A stretch of 64,000 nucleotides of DNA. Origin: a virus. Location of the stretch: IMG/VR virus record IMGVR_UViG_3300043464_002284, positions 173,916-237,915 of that record. The stretch is one strand, 5' to 3'. A program made the translations under genes and the position numbers. This document shows, piece by piece, positions 8,155 to 14,490 of this stretch; position 1 is the first letter of the stretch, and every line of letters begins with the position of its first letter. A model generated the notes under the pieces. It was not told the origin of the DNA and did no database searches. It saw nothing but the letters and a program-made list of their open reading frames with translations.

Positions 8155-8565
8155 ATGATCAAAGTTATTCTTCGCTCTCTTATATATCCGTGGTTTATCT
8201 TATTTGTAGGATTTTCTATAGGTTTTATTTGCAATTCAGAATGGTTTGGCTACAAATATGTACTTGTGGAAAGATCAGTACGAAATATATTTTTTCCAAT
8301 CAAATATGACGAAAAAGTAGAAGAATGGGTTAAATCTAATGGACGATTAAGATTATGGGCAAGCCTAGACTGTCCAAAAGATTTTGAGATTGTTCATGAG
8401 TTTGTAAAAGGAGAAGAGCATTATTGGGCTGTTTATAAGATCAAAGACAAAAACGGAAAAGAAATTAAAGATATTGGCAGTGTTAGAGTGAAATGGAAAA
8501 CATGGGAATACTACTATAAATTAGATGAGATTTTAGATAAGTCTGGCGTTACGAAATTGGATTGA
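8155..8565 (+). CDS. Membrane-anchored hypothetical protein
   Basis: 136 residues. One N-terminal hydrophobic segment (about residues 6-27) could act as signal anchor. A polar, tryptophan-rich domain follows and would lie in the periplasm or cytoplasm depending on topology. No family was recognised. It is a single-gene unit between two promoters. Confidence 0.6.
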   Translation: MIKVILRSLIYPWFILFVGFSIGFICNSEWFGYKYVLVERSVRNIFFPIKYDEKVEEWVKSNGRLRLWASLDCPKDFEIVHEFVKGEEHYWAVYKIKDKNGKEIKDIGSVRVKWKTWEYYYKLDEILDKSGVTKLD

Positions 8566-8580
8566 TTCAAGAACCGGGGC

Positions 8581-8609
8581 TTGACAAGACGATAGGACTA
8601 GTGTAGAAT
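8581..8609 (+). promoter_or_regulatory. Sigma70-like promoter
   Basis: TTGACA (8581-8586) and TAGAAT (8604-8609), spacer 17, upstream of the HhH gene. Confidence 0.75.
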
Positions 8610-8646
8610 GTGAGCATACACTTTGGAACCAACCTTTGAGGACATT

Positions 8647-9345
8647 ATGACAGAGATTGTTGTTGAGAAAAAGCCGATTGTTATGAGTACCAGCAAGGCC
8701 GATGAGTTTTTCAAGAATTTTCCGAAGGATAAGGTAGTTGCCTATAAAGACTATTGGGAGAGTGTTCGCCCCAAGACTGACGAAGATATTTTCCGTCGCT
8801 ATCTCTTTGCCTATTGTTCAGTGCATACCACTTGGCAGGGTAATGTCAAGGGATACAATGCTATCAAGAATTTTAGCGAATGGGTAGATAGTAAAGAAAT
8901 TCTTTTGACAAAACTCCACAAGAGCGGCGTCGGTCTGCACAATAATCGTACCAATTATATCTGGGATTTTAGTACCAAGTTTTGGGCTAATCCTAAAGAT
9001 TTTTATCTGACTACTAAGAAGTATCATGTTAAGAAGCGAGACAGTATTCTGAATAAGATTAGCGGAATTGGTCTGGCTAAAATTAGCTTTGCTCTTGAGA
9101 TGATTCATCCCAATGAGGCAAGAGTATTGTGTGGAGATATTCATCAGCTTCGACTTTACGATGTTGAGGCTCTTAAATATAATAAAAGCAAGACTGGTTC
9201 GGCAATCTATAAGAAGATGGAGCGTCACTGGATGGTCAATTGTGGCAAATTGAAAGTTCCATCTTATGTAGCAAGGTCGATCTATTGGGATGATCTTCAA
9301 AAGAAAGAAGATAGTCGTTACTGGAGCTATGTTCTGGAGAGTTAA
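8647..9345 (+). CDS. HhH-GPD-like DNA glycosylase homologue
   Basis: 232 residues from ATG 8647, which has GAGGAC just upstream; the longer TTG start at 8623 lacks this. The centre holds a helix-hairpin-helix (ISGIGLAKISFALEMI), followed by a conserved DIHQLRLYD segment that may correspond to the GPD-loop aspartate of endonuclease III/AlkA relatives. These enzymes flip and remove damaged bases. No iron-sulfur cluster cysteines are seen at the C terminus. Its role could be repair or protection of modified phage DNA. The assignment rests on this motif pair only. Confidence 0.6.
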   Translation: MTEIVVEKKPIVMSTSKADEFFKNFPKDKVVAYKDYWESVRPKTDEDIFRRYLFAYCSVHTTWQGNVKGYNAIKNFSEWVDSKEILLTKLHKSGVGLHNNRTNYIWDFSTKFWANPKDFYLTTKKYHVKKRDSILNKISGIGLAKISFALEMIHPNEARVLCGDIHQLRLYDVEALKYNKSKTGSAIYKKMERHWMVNCGKLKVPSYVARSIYWDDLQKKEDSRYWSYVLES

Positions 9346-9347
9346 TT

Positions 9348-9473
9348 ATGCGGAATGGTAAAGGTTCTAAAAGACGAGAGAGTTTGGTTTCTCAAGAGAC
9401 TTGGGATAAAAACTACGAAAGAATTTTTAGAAAGAAAAAAGATGGGAAGCGTAACAAATCTAAAGGAAAATAA
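9348..9473 (+). CDS. Very small basic protein
   Basis: 41 residues starting 3 bases after the HhH gene. It is strongly basic, with KGSKRR near the N terminus and WDKNYERIFRKKK in the middle. Small proteins of this layout (GKG.xxR ... NYERIF) recur in phage genomes with unknown function. It was chosen over the overlapping long frame from 9355 because it abuts the upstream stop and matches that recurring pattern. Confidence 0.5.
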   Translation: MRNGKGSKRRESLVSQETWDKNYERIFRKKKDGKRNKSKGK

Positions 9474-9720
9474 AACACTGTTCATCCCTTGTTCTTGCAA
9501 GAGCGAAATTTTAGTGATCGAATATGATCATGAAATTCAATTGGCTGATTTGGCAATATTTGAACATTACACAAACTATAGTCATAAGATGTCATTATGG
9601 CAGAGATTAAGGTATTGTTTTAAGGTATTGTTTGAAAAAAAACCATACGCCGATCAGATGGTACTTGACAATAAACAGCTTAAAGATTTGCAAAAATTCC
9701 TAAATGAACTTAATCTCTAA
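9442..9720 (+). CDS. Hypothetical protein
   Basis: 92 residues from ATG 9442, overlapping the small basic gene by 32 bases; an in-frame start at 9355 would cover that gene completely. A C-x-C pair lies near residue 17. No domain was recognised. Confidence 0.5.
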   Translation: MGSVTNLKENKTLFIPCSCKSEILVIEYDHEIQLADLAIFEHYTNYSHKMSLWQRLRYCFKVLFEKKPYADQMVLDNKQLKDLQKFLNELNL

Positions 9721-9765
9721 GGTGTATATTATAGGGTTATCAAACTCATCTTAAGGAGGCTAATC

Positions 9766-9981
9766 ATGGTTGTCAGAACAGCAACAGAATACATGAACGA
9801 TCAGTTAGCTAACAGAGTTAAATCTCTTCAGAAAGCTTTAAATCAAGCTGAAAAAATAATGAATACCCTTGAGATAGAAAATCAAAGACTAAAAGACGTT
9901 CTTGCTAACCTAACGTCAGAAAATAATCAAGGTTATATTCTCAATAGTGAGACCTTTAATGAGCCAGTGCTTACAGTCTAA
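9766..9981 (+). CDS. Coiled-coil hypothetical protein
   Basis: 71 residues behind a strong TAAGGAGG ribosome site. Residues 12-52 show heptad spacing (Leu/Val/Ile with Glu, Asn and Lys), as in a leucine zipper. It may form dimers. The function is unknown. Confidence 0.6.
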   Translation: MVVRTATEYMNDQLANRVKSLQKALNQAEKIMNTLEIENQRLKDVLANLTSENNQGYILNSETFNEPVLTV

Positions 9982-10240
9982 GAACAAGAACAAAAGAATA
10001 ATAACACAAATTGGCGAATACGAATATTTGATTGAGGGCGAGAGCGATTGGGCGAAATTTGGTTGTCAATCAGATATTTCAATAATAACTTCTGCTAACT
10101 TAGACGGCGGGCCATTCTTATTGGTTGGTGATTCTTTCTTGGGTAAAGGAAGAATATCCTCAATACTAAATATTGACAGTGGGCGGGATGGGTATATAAT
10201 AATTAAGGTTACTCTATACTCACCAAAGGAAACATCATGA
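9959..10240 (+). CDS. Hypothetical protein
   Basis: 93 residues from ATG 9959, inside the end of the coiled-coil gene; a GTG 12 bases upstream is also possible. The sequence is beta-rich with GGPFLLVGDSF. A perfect -10 box lies inside its 3' end, so transcription restarts here. The function is unknown. Confidence 0.5.
   Translation: MSQCLQSKNKNKRIITQIGEYEYLIEGESDWAKFGCQSDISIITSANLDGGPFLLVGDSFLGKGRISSILNIDSGRDGYIIIKVTLYSPKETS
10173..10200 (+). promoter_or_regulatory. Sigma70-like promoter
   Basis: TTGACA (10173-10178) and TATAAT (10195-10200), both perfect consensus, spacer 16. It lies within the preceding coding region and drives 10237-11147. Confidence 0.75.
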
Positions 10241-10359
10241 TTTCAGAACTCATTCCCGTTATCGGTTATCATCAAGCAATGTTAATGTCTGGCTATTCAG
10301 AATATCAGATTCAACAAATTATTAAAGGATCTACTTATGAACCAATTTCACAAGAGTAA
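10237..10359 (+). CDS. Small hypothetical protein
   Basis: 40 residues. It starts by ATGA overlap with the previous stop, behind AAAGGA. It ends inside the first codons of the PspC gene, so all three are translationally linked. No similarity was recognised. Confidence 0.45.
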   Translation: MISELIPVIGYHQAMLMSGYSEYQIQQIIKGSTYEPISQE

Positions 10360-10522
10360 TAAGAATAGAGTTTTCTTTGGTGTTTGTGGAGGACTAGCAG
10401 AAAGTCTAGGATTAGATGTTTCTGTAGTTAGGCTGGGATTTGTTGCTGGTGCGATTTTCACCGGAAGTATTCTTTTCTGGGCATATTTACTAATGGCTCT
10501 GGTTCTTCCAACAGAGGATTGA
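10337..10522 (+). CDS. PspC-domain membrane protein
   Basis: 61 residues, essentially one PspC domain and nothing else: basic N terminus, FFGVCGGLAESLGLD, VRLGFVAGAIFTG, then a hydrophobic helix ending LMALVLPTED. In bacteria PspC works at the inner membrane in the phage-shock response to envelope stress. A phage copy might sense or dampen membrane damage, for example around holin action, but that is inference. Confidence 0.85.
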   Translation: MNQFHKSNKNRVFFGVCGGLAESLGLDVSVVRLGFVAGAIFTGSILFWAYLLMALVLPTED

Positions 10523-10526
10523 TCTA

Positions 10527-11147
10527 ATGGATAAGATAGTGGGTGGTCAGAAAGTATTTTTTACTGCTGATCTTCACCTTGGACATAAGAATATCATAGG
10601 ATATTGTAATCGTCCATTTTCTACTGGTGGAGAGATGGACGCTAAAATTATTTCTTCTATAAACGAAACAGTTGGACAAAACGATATTCTTTACGTTATA
10701 GGAGATTTCTGCCATAAAGGCGGAACGGCTCTATCTTATAGAGAAAGAATAGCTTGCCAAAATGTGCATATTATTCTTGGCAATCATGACGAACCAACTA
10801 AATTCACTAGCGGATTCTCTAGTGTCTCTGATCAAAAAATGATTCTGTATATCAATCAAAAAATATTCATGTGTCATTATCCTATGAGAAGTTGGTCTGG
10901 TAGCTATAGAAAAAGTTGGATGCTCTATGGTCATGTTCATGGCAGGCTGCATCGTGAGGACGTTGCTTCTGGAACCCTCACGCTTGATGTAGGCGTTGAT
11001 AATAAAAGAGATGGGGTAGGGTTTGGTACTCCTTGGAGTTTTAAAGACGTTCAACAGGAATTTCTGGCGAGAACGAAAAAAAAATCAAGGTCGCCCATTG
11101 ACATTGACGATACCATACTGTATAATCGAAGGAACAACGCGAGGTAA
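10527..11147 (+). CDS. Calcineurin-like metallophosphoesterase
   Basis: 206 residues. All metal motifs are present: FTADLHLGH near residue 12, GDFCH near 58, GNHDE near 85, the HYP motif near 114, and YGHVHGR near 133. It belongs to the phage-type single-domain phosphoesterases that often lie near nucleic-acid genes; the substrate could be a nucleotide or RNA end. It is separate from the LpxH-like gene at the left edge. Its 3' end contains a complete consensus promoter (11098-11126). Confidence 0.88.
   Translation: MDKIVGGQKVFFTADLHLGHKNIIGYCNRPFSTGGEMDAKIISSINETVGQNDILYVIGDFCHKGGTALSYRERIACQNVHIILGNHDEPTKFTSGFSSVSDQKMILYINQKIFMCHYPMRSWSGSYRKSWMLYGHVHGRLHREDVASGTLTLDVGVDNKRDGVGFGTPWSFKDVQQEFLARTKKKSRSPIDIDDTILYNRRNNAR
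11098..11126 (+). promoter_or_regulatory. Perfect-consensus sigma70 promoter inside coding sequence
   Basis: TTGACA (11098-11103) and TATAAT (11121-11126) with a 17-base spacer: the ideal bacterial promoter. It drives the gene at 11206. A small hairpin (TCAGTC-GCTC-GACTGA, 11150-11165) lies in the leader. Confidence 0.85.
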
Positions 11148-11205
11148 GATCAGTCGCTCGACTGAGCCTAGCTTGTAAGATTGGTTAAGAATTTGGAGGT
11201 TGATT

Positions 11206-11490
11206 ATGGCTGAAGTTACTACTACTGAGAAGCAGAGTCGTGTTCGTTGCAGTGATGACCAGTTCCTTGAGGCAGTTTTTTCCAGCAAGACTTATGCTGA
11301 GATTGCCGCTAAGACTGGTCAGAAGATTGCTAGTACGATGGCTCGTTACGCTCGTACCAAGGCTTCTCTGGCTAAGAAGGGTGAGGAATTGCCCGCGATG
11401 GAGCGAGCAAAGCCCACAAAGACAGTGGATAATGTCGAGGCTATGGCTGAGACAGTTCGCCGTCTAAAGGCCGCTCATTCTAACGGCTGA
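11206..11490 (+). CDS. Small HTH-like DNA-binding protein
   Basis: 94 residues from ATG 11206, which has GGAGG upstream. Residues 18-50 fit a helix-turn-helix of the kind that discriminates sequence (DDQFLEAVFSSKTYAEIAAKTG, here split: the AEIAAKTG turn is the key part), followed by a basic alanine-rich segment. The strongest promoter and ribosome site in the window suggest a highly expressed protein. It may be a transcription or chromatin-type regulator. No named family was recognised. Confidence 0.55.
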   Translation: MAEVTTTEKQSRVRCSDDQFLEAVFSSKTYAEIAAKTGQKIASTMARYARTKASLAKKGEELPAMERAKPTKTVDNVEAMAETVRRLKAAHSNG

Positions 11491-11599
11491 GTCTTAGTTT
11501 AAACCAAATGCTTCCAACTACATCCCTCATAAATATTAGTAGAGACAACATAGTCAACCATCTAACTAATCGTTATGATATGTAGTTCGGAAGTGTTAT

Positions 11600-11674
11600 G
11601 GGAGCGTAGTCCAATTGGCAGCAGACAAAGGACTTAAAATCCTTCCAGTGTGGGTTCGAGTCCCACCGCTCCTA
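11600..11674 (+). tRNA. tRNA-Leu (UAA) with short variable loop
   Basis: Acceptor GGGAGCG/CGCTCCT, anticodon stem AAGGA/TCCTT with loop CTTAAAA giving UAA, T stem GTGGG/CCCAC with loop TTCGAGT. No CCA is encoded. The anticodon reads UUA leucine codons, yet the variable loop is only about 5 bases, whereas bacterial leucine tRNAs carry a long variable arm. The D stem is imperfect (GTCC/AGAC). The tRNA is clear; its charging identity is less so. Confidence 0.88.
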
Positions 11675-11704
11675 CTTAATCCTTTTTAAAATGAGTTTAC
11701 TCTT

Positions 11705-11935
11705 ATGACTTTTGACCACTGGATAAACGAAATCGAAGGATATAGCGTCAGACACGAAAGAGCTATAAGCGACATAAGAAACTGTGTTGCAAAAGGAAAA
11801 ACCGACGATATAATCAAATGGTTGATGGCAGCTTATGCTATGGGCCATGAACAAGGTTATGATGTTGGATATTATGACGCTAATGAAGAATGTCAAGAAA
11901 AGTTTGATGAATATCGAATGGGAGATGACTTTTAA
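11705..11935 (+). CDS. Hypothetical acidic protein
   Basis: 76 residues, first of a tight series of small genes to 14425 separated by only a few bases. Helical, with the repeat-like YDVGYYDANEECQEKF. The function is unknown. Confidence 0.55.
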   Translation: MTFDHWINEIEGYSVRHERAISDIRNCVAKGKTDDIIKWLMAAYAMGHEQGYDVGYYDANEECQEKFDEYRMGDDF

Positions 11936-11937
11936 TT

Positions 11938-12156
11938 ATGCCATACAATCTATATAGCCTAACTACTGAAGAAATTAAAACAGCAATCATTCAATATATT
12001 GTTGAGAACAAAAAGATTTCTACTACTTCAGAACTTTACATAATGGAAAATAAGTATGACATTAGATTCATTCTTGAAGATACTTATCAGAAGGACAGTT
12101 TGACAGGATATTATAAGCCTGAATTGAAGGGCGTAGAAATTTCTATCTTAGAATGA
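11938..12156 (+). CDS. Hypothetical protein
   Basis: 72 residues, starting 2 bases after the previous stop and overlapping the next gene by 4 bases. Mixed alpha/beta; no motif was recognised. Confidence 0.5.
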   Translation: MPYNLYSLTTEEIKTAIIQYIVENKKISTTSELYIMENKYDIRFILEDTYQKDSLTGYYKPELKGVEISILE

Positions 12157-12452
12157 TCGAAGAATATGAAAACTGGGAAGATGGTATAAGAAGAACCTTT
12201 ATAGAACTAGCTAATTATATGGAAAAACACGCTAACCCTCTTGAATCTATTATTGATTTTGCTTGGGCTTCTGGAGCTGATCTTTTCTTTGTGCAAAATG
12301 CCAAAGATGAACTAAAGAAACTAAAAGACAAGAATAAAGAGTGGGCTGAAGAAGTCTATAGGGCTAATGAGTTCGCCACTGAACAGATGAATCTATATCT
12401 GGAGAAAGTAGAAGAGCTAGAAAAATTTAAAAAACAAAGGATGGAAACATGA
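12153..12452 (+). CDS. Hypothetical coiled-coil protein
   Basis: 99 residues. The C-terminal half (residues 50-97) is strongly charged and heptad-like, predicting a coiled coil. It overlaps both neighbours by 4 bases (ATGA type), so it is translationally coupled. The function is unknown. Confidence 0.55.
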   Translation: MIEEYENWEDGIRRTFIELANYMEKHANPLESIIDFAWASGADLFFVQNAKDELKKLKDKNKEWAEEVYRANEFATEQMNLYLEKVEELEKFKKQRMET

Positions 12453-12652
12453 CAGAATATGAGAGACAATTAATAAAAAATCAAATAGTGGTTTTAGAAA
12501 AGAAGATTAAGCTTTTAGAAGAATCTTTTGACAAGCCTGTTGCTTGGGCTAGGATTAATGGTCGTGGTGATTTGTTTGATCTGAGAACTCAAAATAATCC
12601 GTATATTGATCAAAATACTGTAGTTCCTCTTTATAGGAAAAATCATGAGTAA
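12449..12652 (+). CDS. Hypothetical protein
   Basis: 67 residues: a short N-terminal coiled coil, then WARINGRGDLFDLRTQNNPY and VVPLYRK. Tails of this VPLY type occur in several phage proteins of unknown role. ATGA overlap upstream and 8-base overlap downstream. Confidence 0.5.
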   Translation: MTEYERQLIKNQIVVLEKKIKLLEESFDKPVAWARINGRGDLFDLRTQNNPYIDQNTVVPLYRKNHE

Positions 12653-12962
12653 TAGTTTGTGTAATGGGAGGGTTAAGAACAATAATCCAAAATCTCCAAT
12701 AGAATATTTCTTGTTGGTTACTGTAAGAGAGTTCAGCGACTATGAGGGTGGGTCTTATATAGACGAAATTAAGAGTGCTGAACATTTTCTAGATTCAGGA
12801 GAAGAAGCTCTTGATGATCCTTATTACCAAATCTATGGAGAAAGATACTCTCACGATACCGAATACAAATCTATTTTTCTTGGGGAATTTTATACCTTAG
12901 ATAAGGCAAAAGAGTTTTTGTATAATTTAACTGGCGAAGTTCCAGACATTATCTCTTATTGA
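12645..12962 (+). CDS. Hypothetical protein
   Basis: 105 residues, mixed alpha/beta, acidic, ending in an LDKAKEFLYNLTG segment. It overlaps the preceding gene and is followed after 1 base by the kinase-like gene. The function is unknown. Confidence 0.5.
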   Translation: MSNSLCNGRVKNNNPKSPIEYFLLVTVREFSDYEGGSYIDEIKSAEHFLDSGEEALDDPYYQIYGERYSHDTEYKSIFLGEFYTLDKAKEFLYNLTGEVPDIISY

Positions 12963-12963
12963 T

Positions 12964-13488
12964 ATGGTTAATACTAAACATAAGATTGATTTGTCTAACT
13001 ACTATAGTGACAATGGTGGTTACTGCACTCTGTTTAAAATATCTAATCAGCCATTTTTAGGCTTTAAAGAATTTATTTCCAAGTCTAGGGCAGAATATGC
13101 TAGAAAAATTCAGATCAAATTAAGTAAGTACGATCTCTCTCCCAAGGTATGTTCTGAATTATGTAAGATGGAGTATGAGCCATTCTTTCCTAATCAAATA
13201 AGTGGATGGGGATATATTACAGAATTAGCCAAGCCTACTAATACAAATATACAATCATGGAAAATACAAAGACTAGTCGATACTATTTACGATACAACAA
13301 AGTTAAAATTTTGGGACTGTCATTCGGCTAATCTTGGATATATCATAAGAGAAGGAAAGAAAAAGTTGGTTTGTATTGATACTGGTAAAGAAACTTGGGA
13401 TGGATATGCTAATTATTTTGGAAATTCTGATCCTGGCCCAAAGTGTTCGTATTGTTTAAGATATCAATGTAAGTGTGAAGGAATTTAA
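12964..13488 (+). CDS. Minimal protein-kinase-like fold protein with C-terminal zinc motif
   Basis: 174 residues. The centre resembles the catalytic loop of kinases and aminoglycoside phosphotransferases: D118-x-H120-x-x-N123-L-G, then a strand ending C-I-D139-T-G as the metal-binding DFG equivalent. An N-terminal beta region with FKEF and AEYARKIQ could supply the ATP-site lysine and glutamate. The C terminus adds CSYCLRYQCKC, probably a zinc knuckle. Small kinase-like proteins of this kind occur in phages; whether it phosphorylates anything is unknown. Confidence 0.55.
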   Translation: MVNTKHKIDLSNYYSDNGGYCTLFKISNQPFLGFKEFISKSRAEYARKIQIKLSKYDLSPKVCSELCKMEYEPFFPNQISGWGYITELAKPTNTNIQSWKIQRLVDTIYDTTKLKFWDCHSANLGYIIREGKKKLVCIDTGKETWDGYANYFGNSDPGPKCSYCLRYQCKCEGI

Positions 13489-13489
13489 A

Positions 13490-13840
13490 ATGCCATATAT
13501 AAAAGAAGAAAATAGATTATCTTTAGATGAATGTATAGACCATATGGTAATTTGTCTAAAAAACAGCGCTTTTAGATCATCATTTGATCCAAATAAAAAT
13601 AATTATCTGAATGAAGAACTGTGTAATGAAGATGTTCTAGCTATTCTTGGTGATATTAATTATGCTTTTAGTCGTATTTTAGGGGGTGTTATGGGAGATG
13701 TTTCATACTCTAAGATTGCTATGATTACTGGTGTATTAGAGAATATTAAGCAAGAACATTATCGTCGCGTGGCAGCACCATACGAAGATAAGAAAATCAT
13801 TGAAAATGGTGATATTAAAGAGTATAAACGCCTAAAATAA
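13490..13840 (+). CDS. Hypothetical phage protein
   Basis: 116 residues from ATG 13490, preceded by AAGGA; the longer GTG start at 13475 is less likely. Mostly helical. The segment RRVAAPYEDKKIIENGD near the C terminus looks like a conserved phage motif of unknown function. Confidence 0.6.
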   Translation: MPYIKEENRLSLDECIDHMVICLKNSAFRSSFDPNKNNYLNEELCNEDVLAILGDINYAFSRILGGVMGDVSYSKIAMITGVLENIKQEHYRRVAAPYEDKKIIENGDIKEYKRLK

Positions 13841-13850
13841 AGAGGCCAAA

Positions 13851-14174
13851 ATGTCTAAAAATATTGATGATGTAATTAAAGAAGTAATGAAAAGCAATAA
13901 AGAAATCCACAATATGGATAATCATTTAACTAAAGATATTACTGAGGTTAAGAAAAGCATCAAAAATATTGAGAATAAGATCAAGACCTTAGAAAACAAG
14001 ATTGATCAAGCAATAGATATTTTAAATACATTCACCATTCTAATTTCTGACATGGACGATATGAATGATTCCGATATAGATGATGAAGAAGAGAATGAGG
14101 ATTGGACTCCATATGATCAGGCAGAAGATTATCAGTCTGATTATGATGAAGATACTGACGAAGATCAATACTAA
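13851..14174 (+). CDS. Coiled-coil protein with acidic tail
   Basis: 107 residues behind an AGAGGC site. Residues 5-60 are Lys/Ile/Asn-rich with clear heptads; residues 65-107 are almost entirely Asp, Glu and Tyr. The TAATG overlap couples it to the next gene. It may mimic DNA or bind a basic partner; this is inference. Confidence 0.55.
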   Translation: MSKNIDDVIKEVMKSNKEIHNMDNHLTKDITEVKKSIKNIENKIKTLENKIDQAIDILNTFTILISDMDDMNDSDIDDEEENEDWTPYDQAEDYQSDYDEDTDEDQY

Positions 14175-14425
14175 TGGCTAGTTTAGCTCTACTAGTAACA
14201 ATAATTTTTTTATCTGTGCTAATTATAGGGCCATTAAGTTATCTTCTTTCATTATTTTCTTGGATGCCCAAACTTATTGTCTGGATAATGGGACTTCTCT
14301 GCATACTTGTTGGAGGAATGACATTCGCGTTACCAGTGGTCTTTTTAAAAGTTTTGGGTCTGATAGACATAGCCATAGGCTTTAAAATAATAGCCGACAG
14401 ACGAAAAAAGAAAACTGGAGCTTGA
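14174..14425 (+). CDS. Two- or three-segment membrane protein
   Basis: 83 residues, nearly all hydrophobic. Segments at about residues 3-27, 33-57 and 58-72 end in a basic tail (DRRKKKTG). An inner-membrane protein of unknown role, coupled to the coiled-coil gene. The promoter of rIIA begins at its stop codon. Confidence 0.6.
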   Translation: MASLALLVTIIFLSVLIIGPLSYLLSLFSWMPKLIVWIMGLLCILVGGMTFALPVVFLKVLGLIDIAIGFKIIADRRKKKTGA

Positions 14426-14450
14426 CAAGACGGTTTGCCGATGATATACT
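14422..14450 (+). promoter_or_regulatory. Sigma70-like promoter for the rIIA homologue
   Basis: TTGACA (14422-14427) and TATACT (14445-14450), spacer 17. A TTTGGAGAAAT ribosome site precedes the ATG at 14491. Confidence 0.8.
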
Positions 14451-14490
14451 TGAGCCATCACAGGAACGATAACACTTTTGGAGAAATAAG

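Noticed and set aside
9355-9441. N-terminal extension of the gene at 9442
   Set aside because: It would overlap the whole small basic gene at 9348-9473 in another frame.
11508-11585. 25-codon frame before the second tRNA
   Set aside because: Too short, without a clear ribosome site; likely leader sequence.
11600-11674. Suppressor tRNA reading a stop codon
   Set aside because: The stem fixes UAA as anticodon, which reads UUA leucine codons, not UAA stops.
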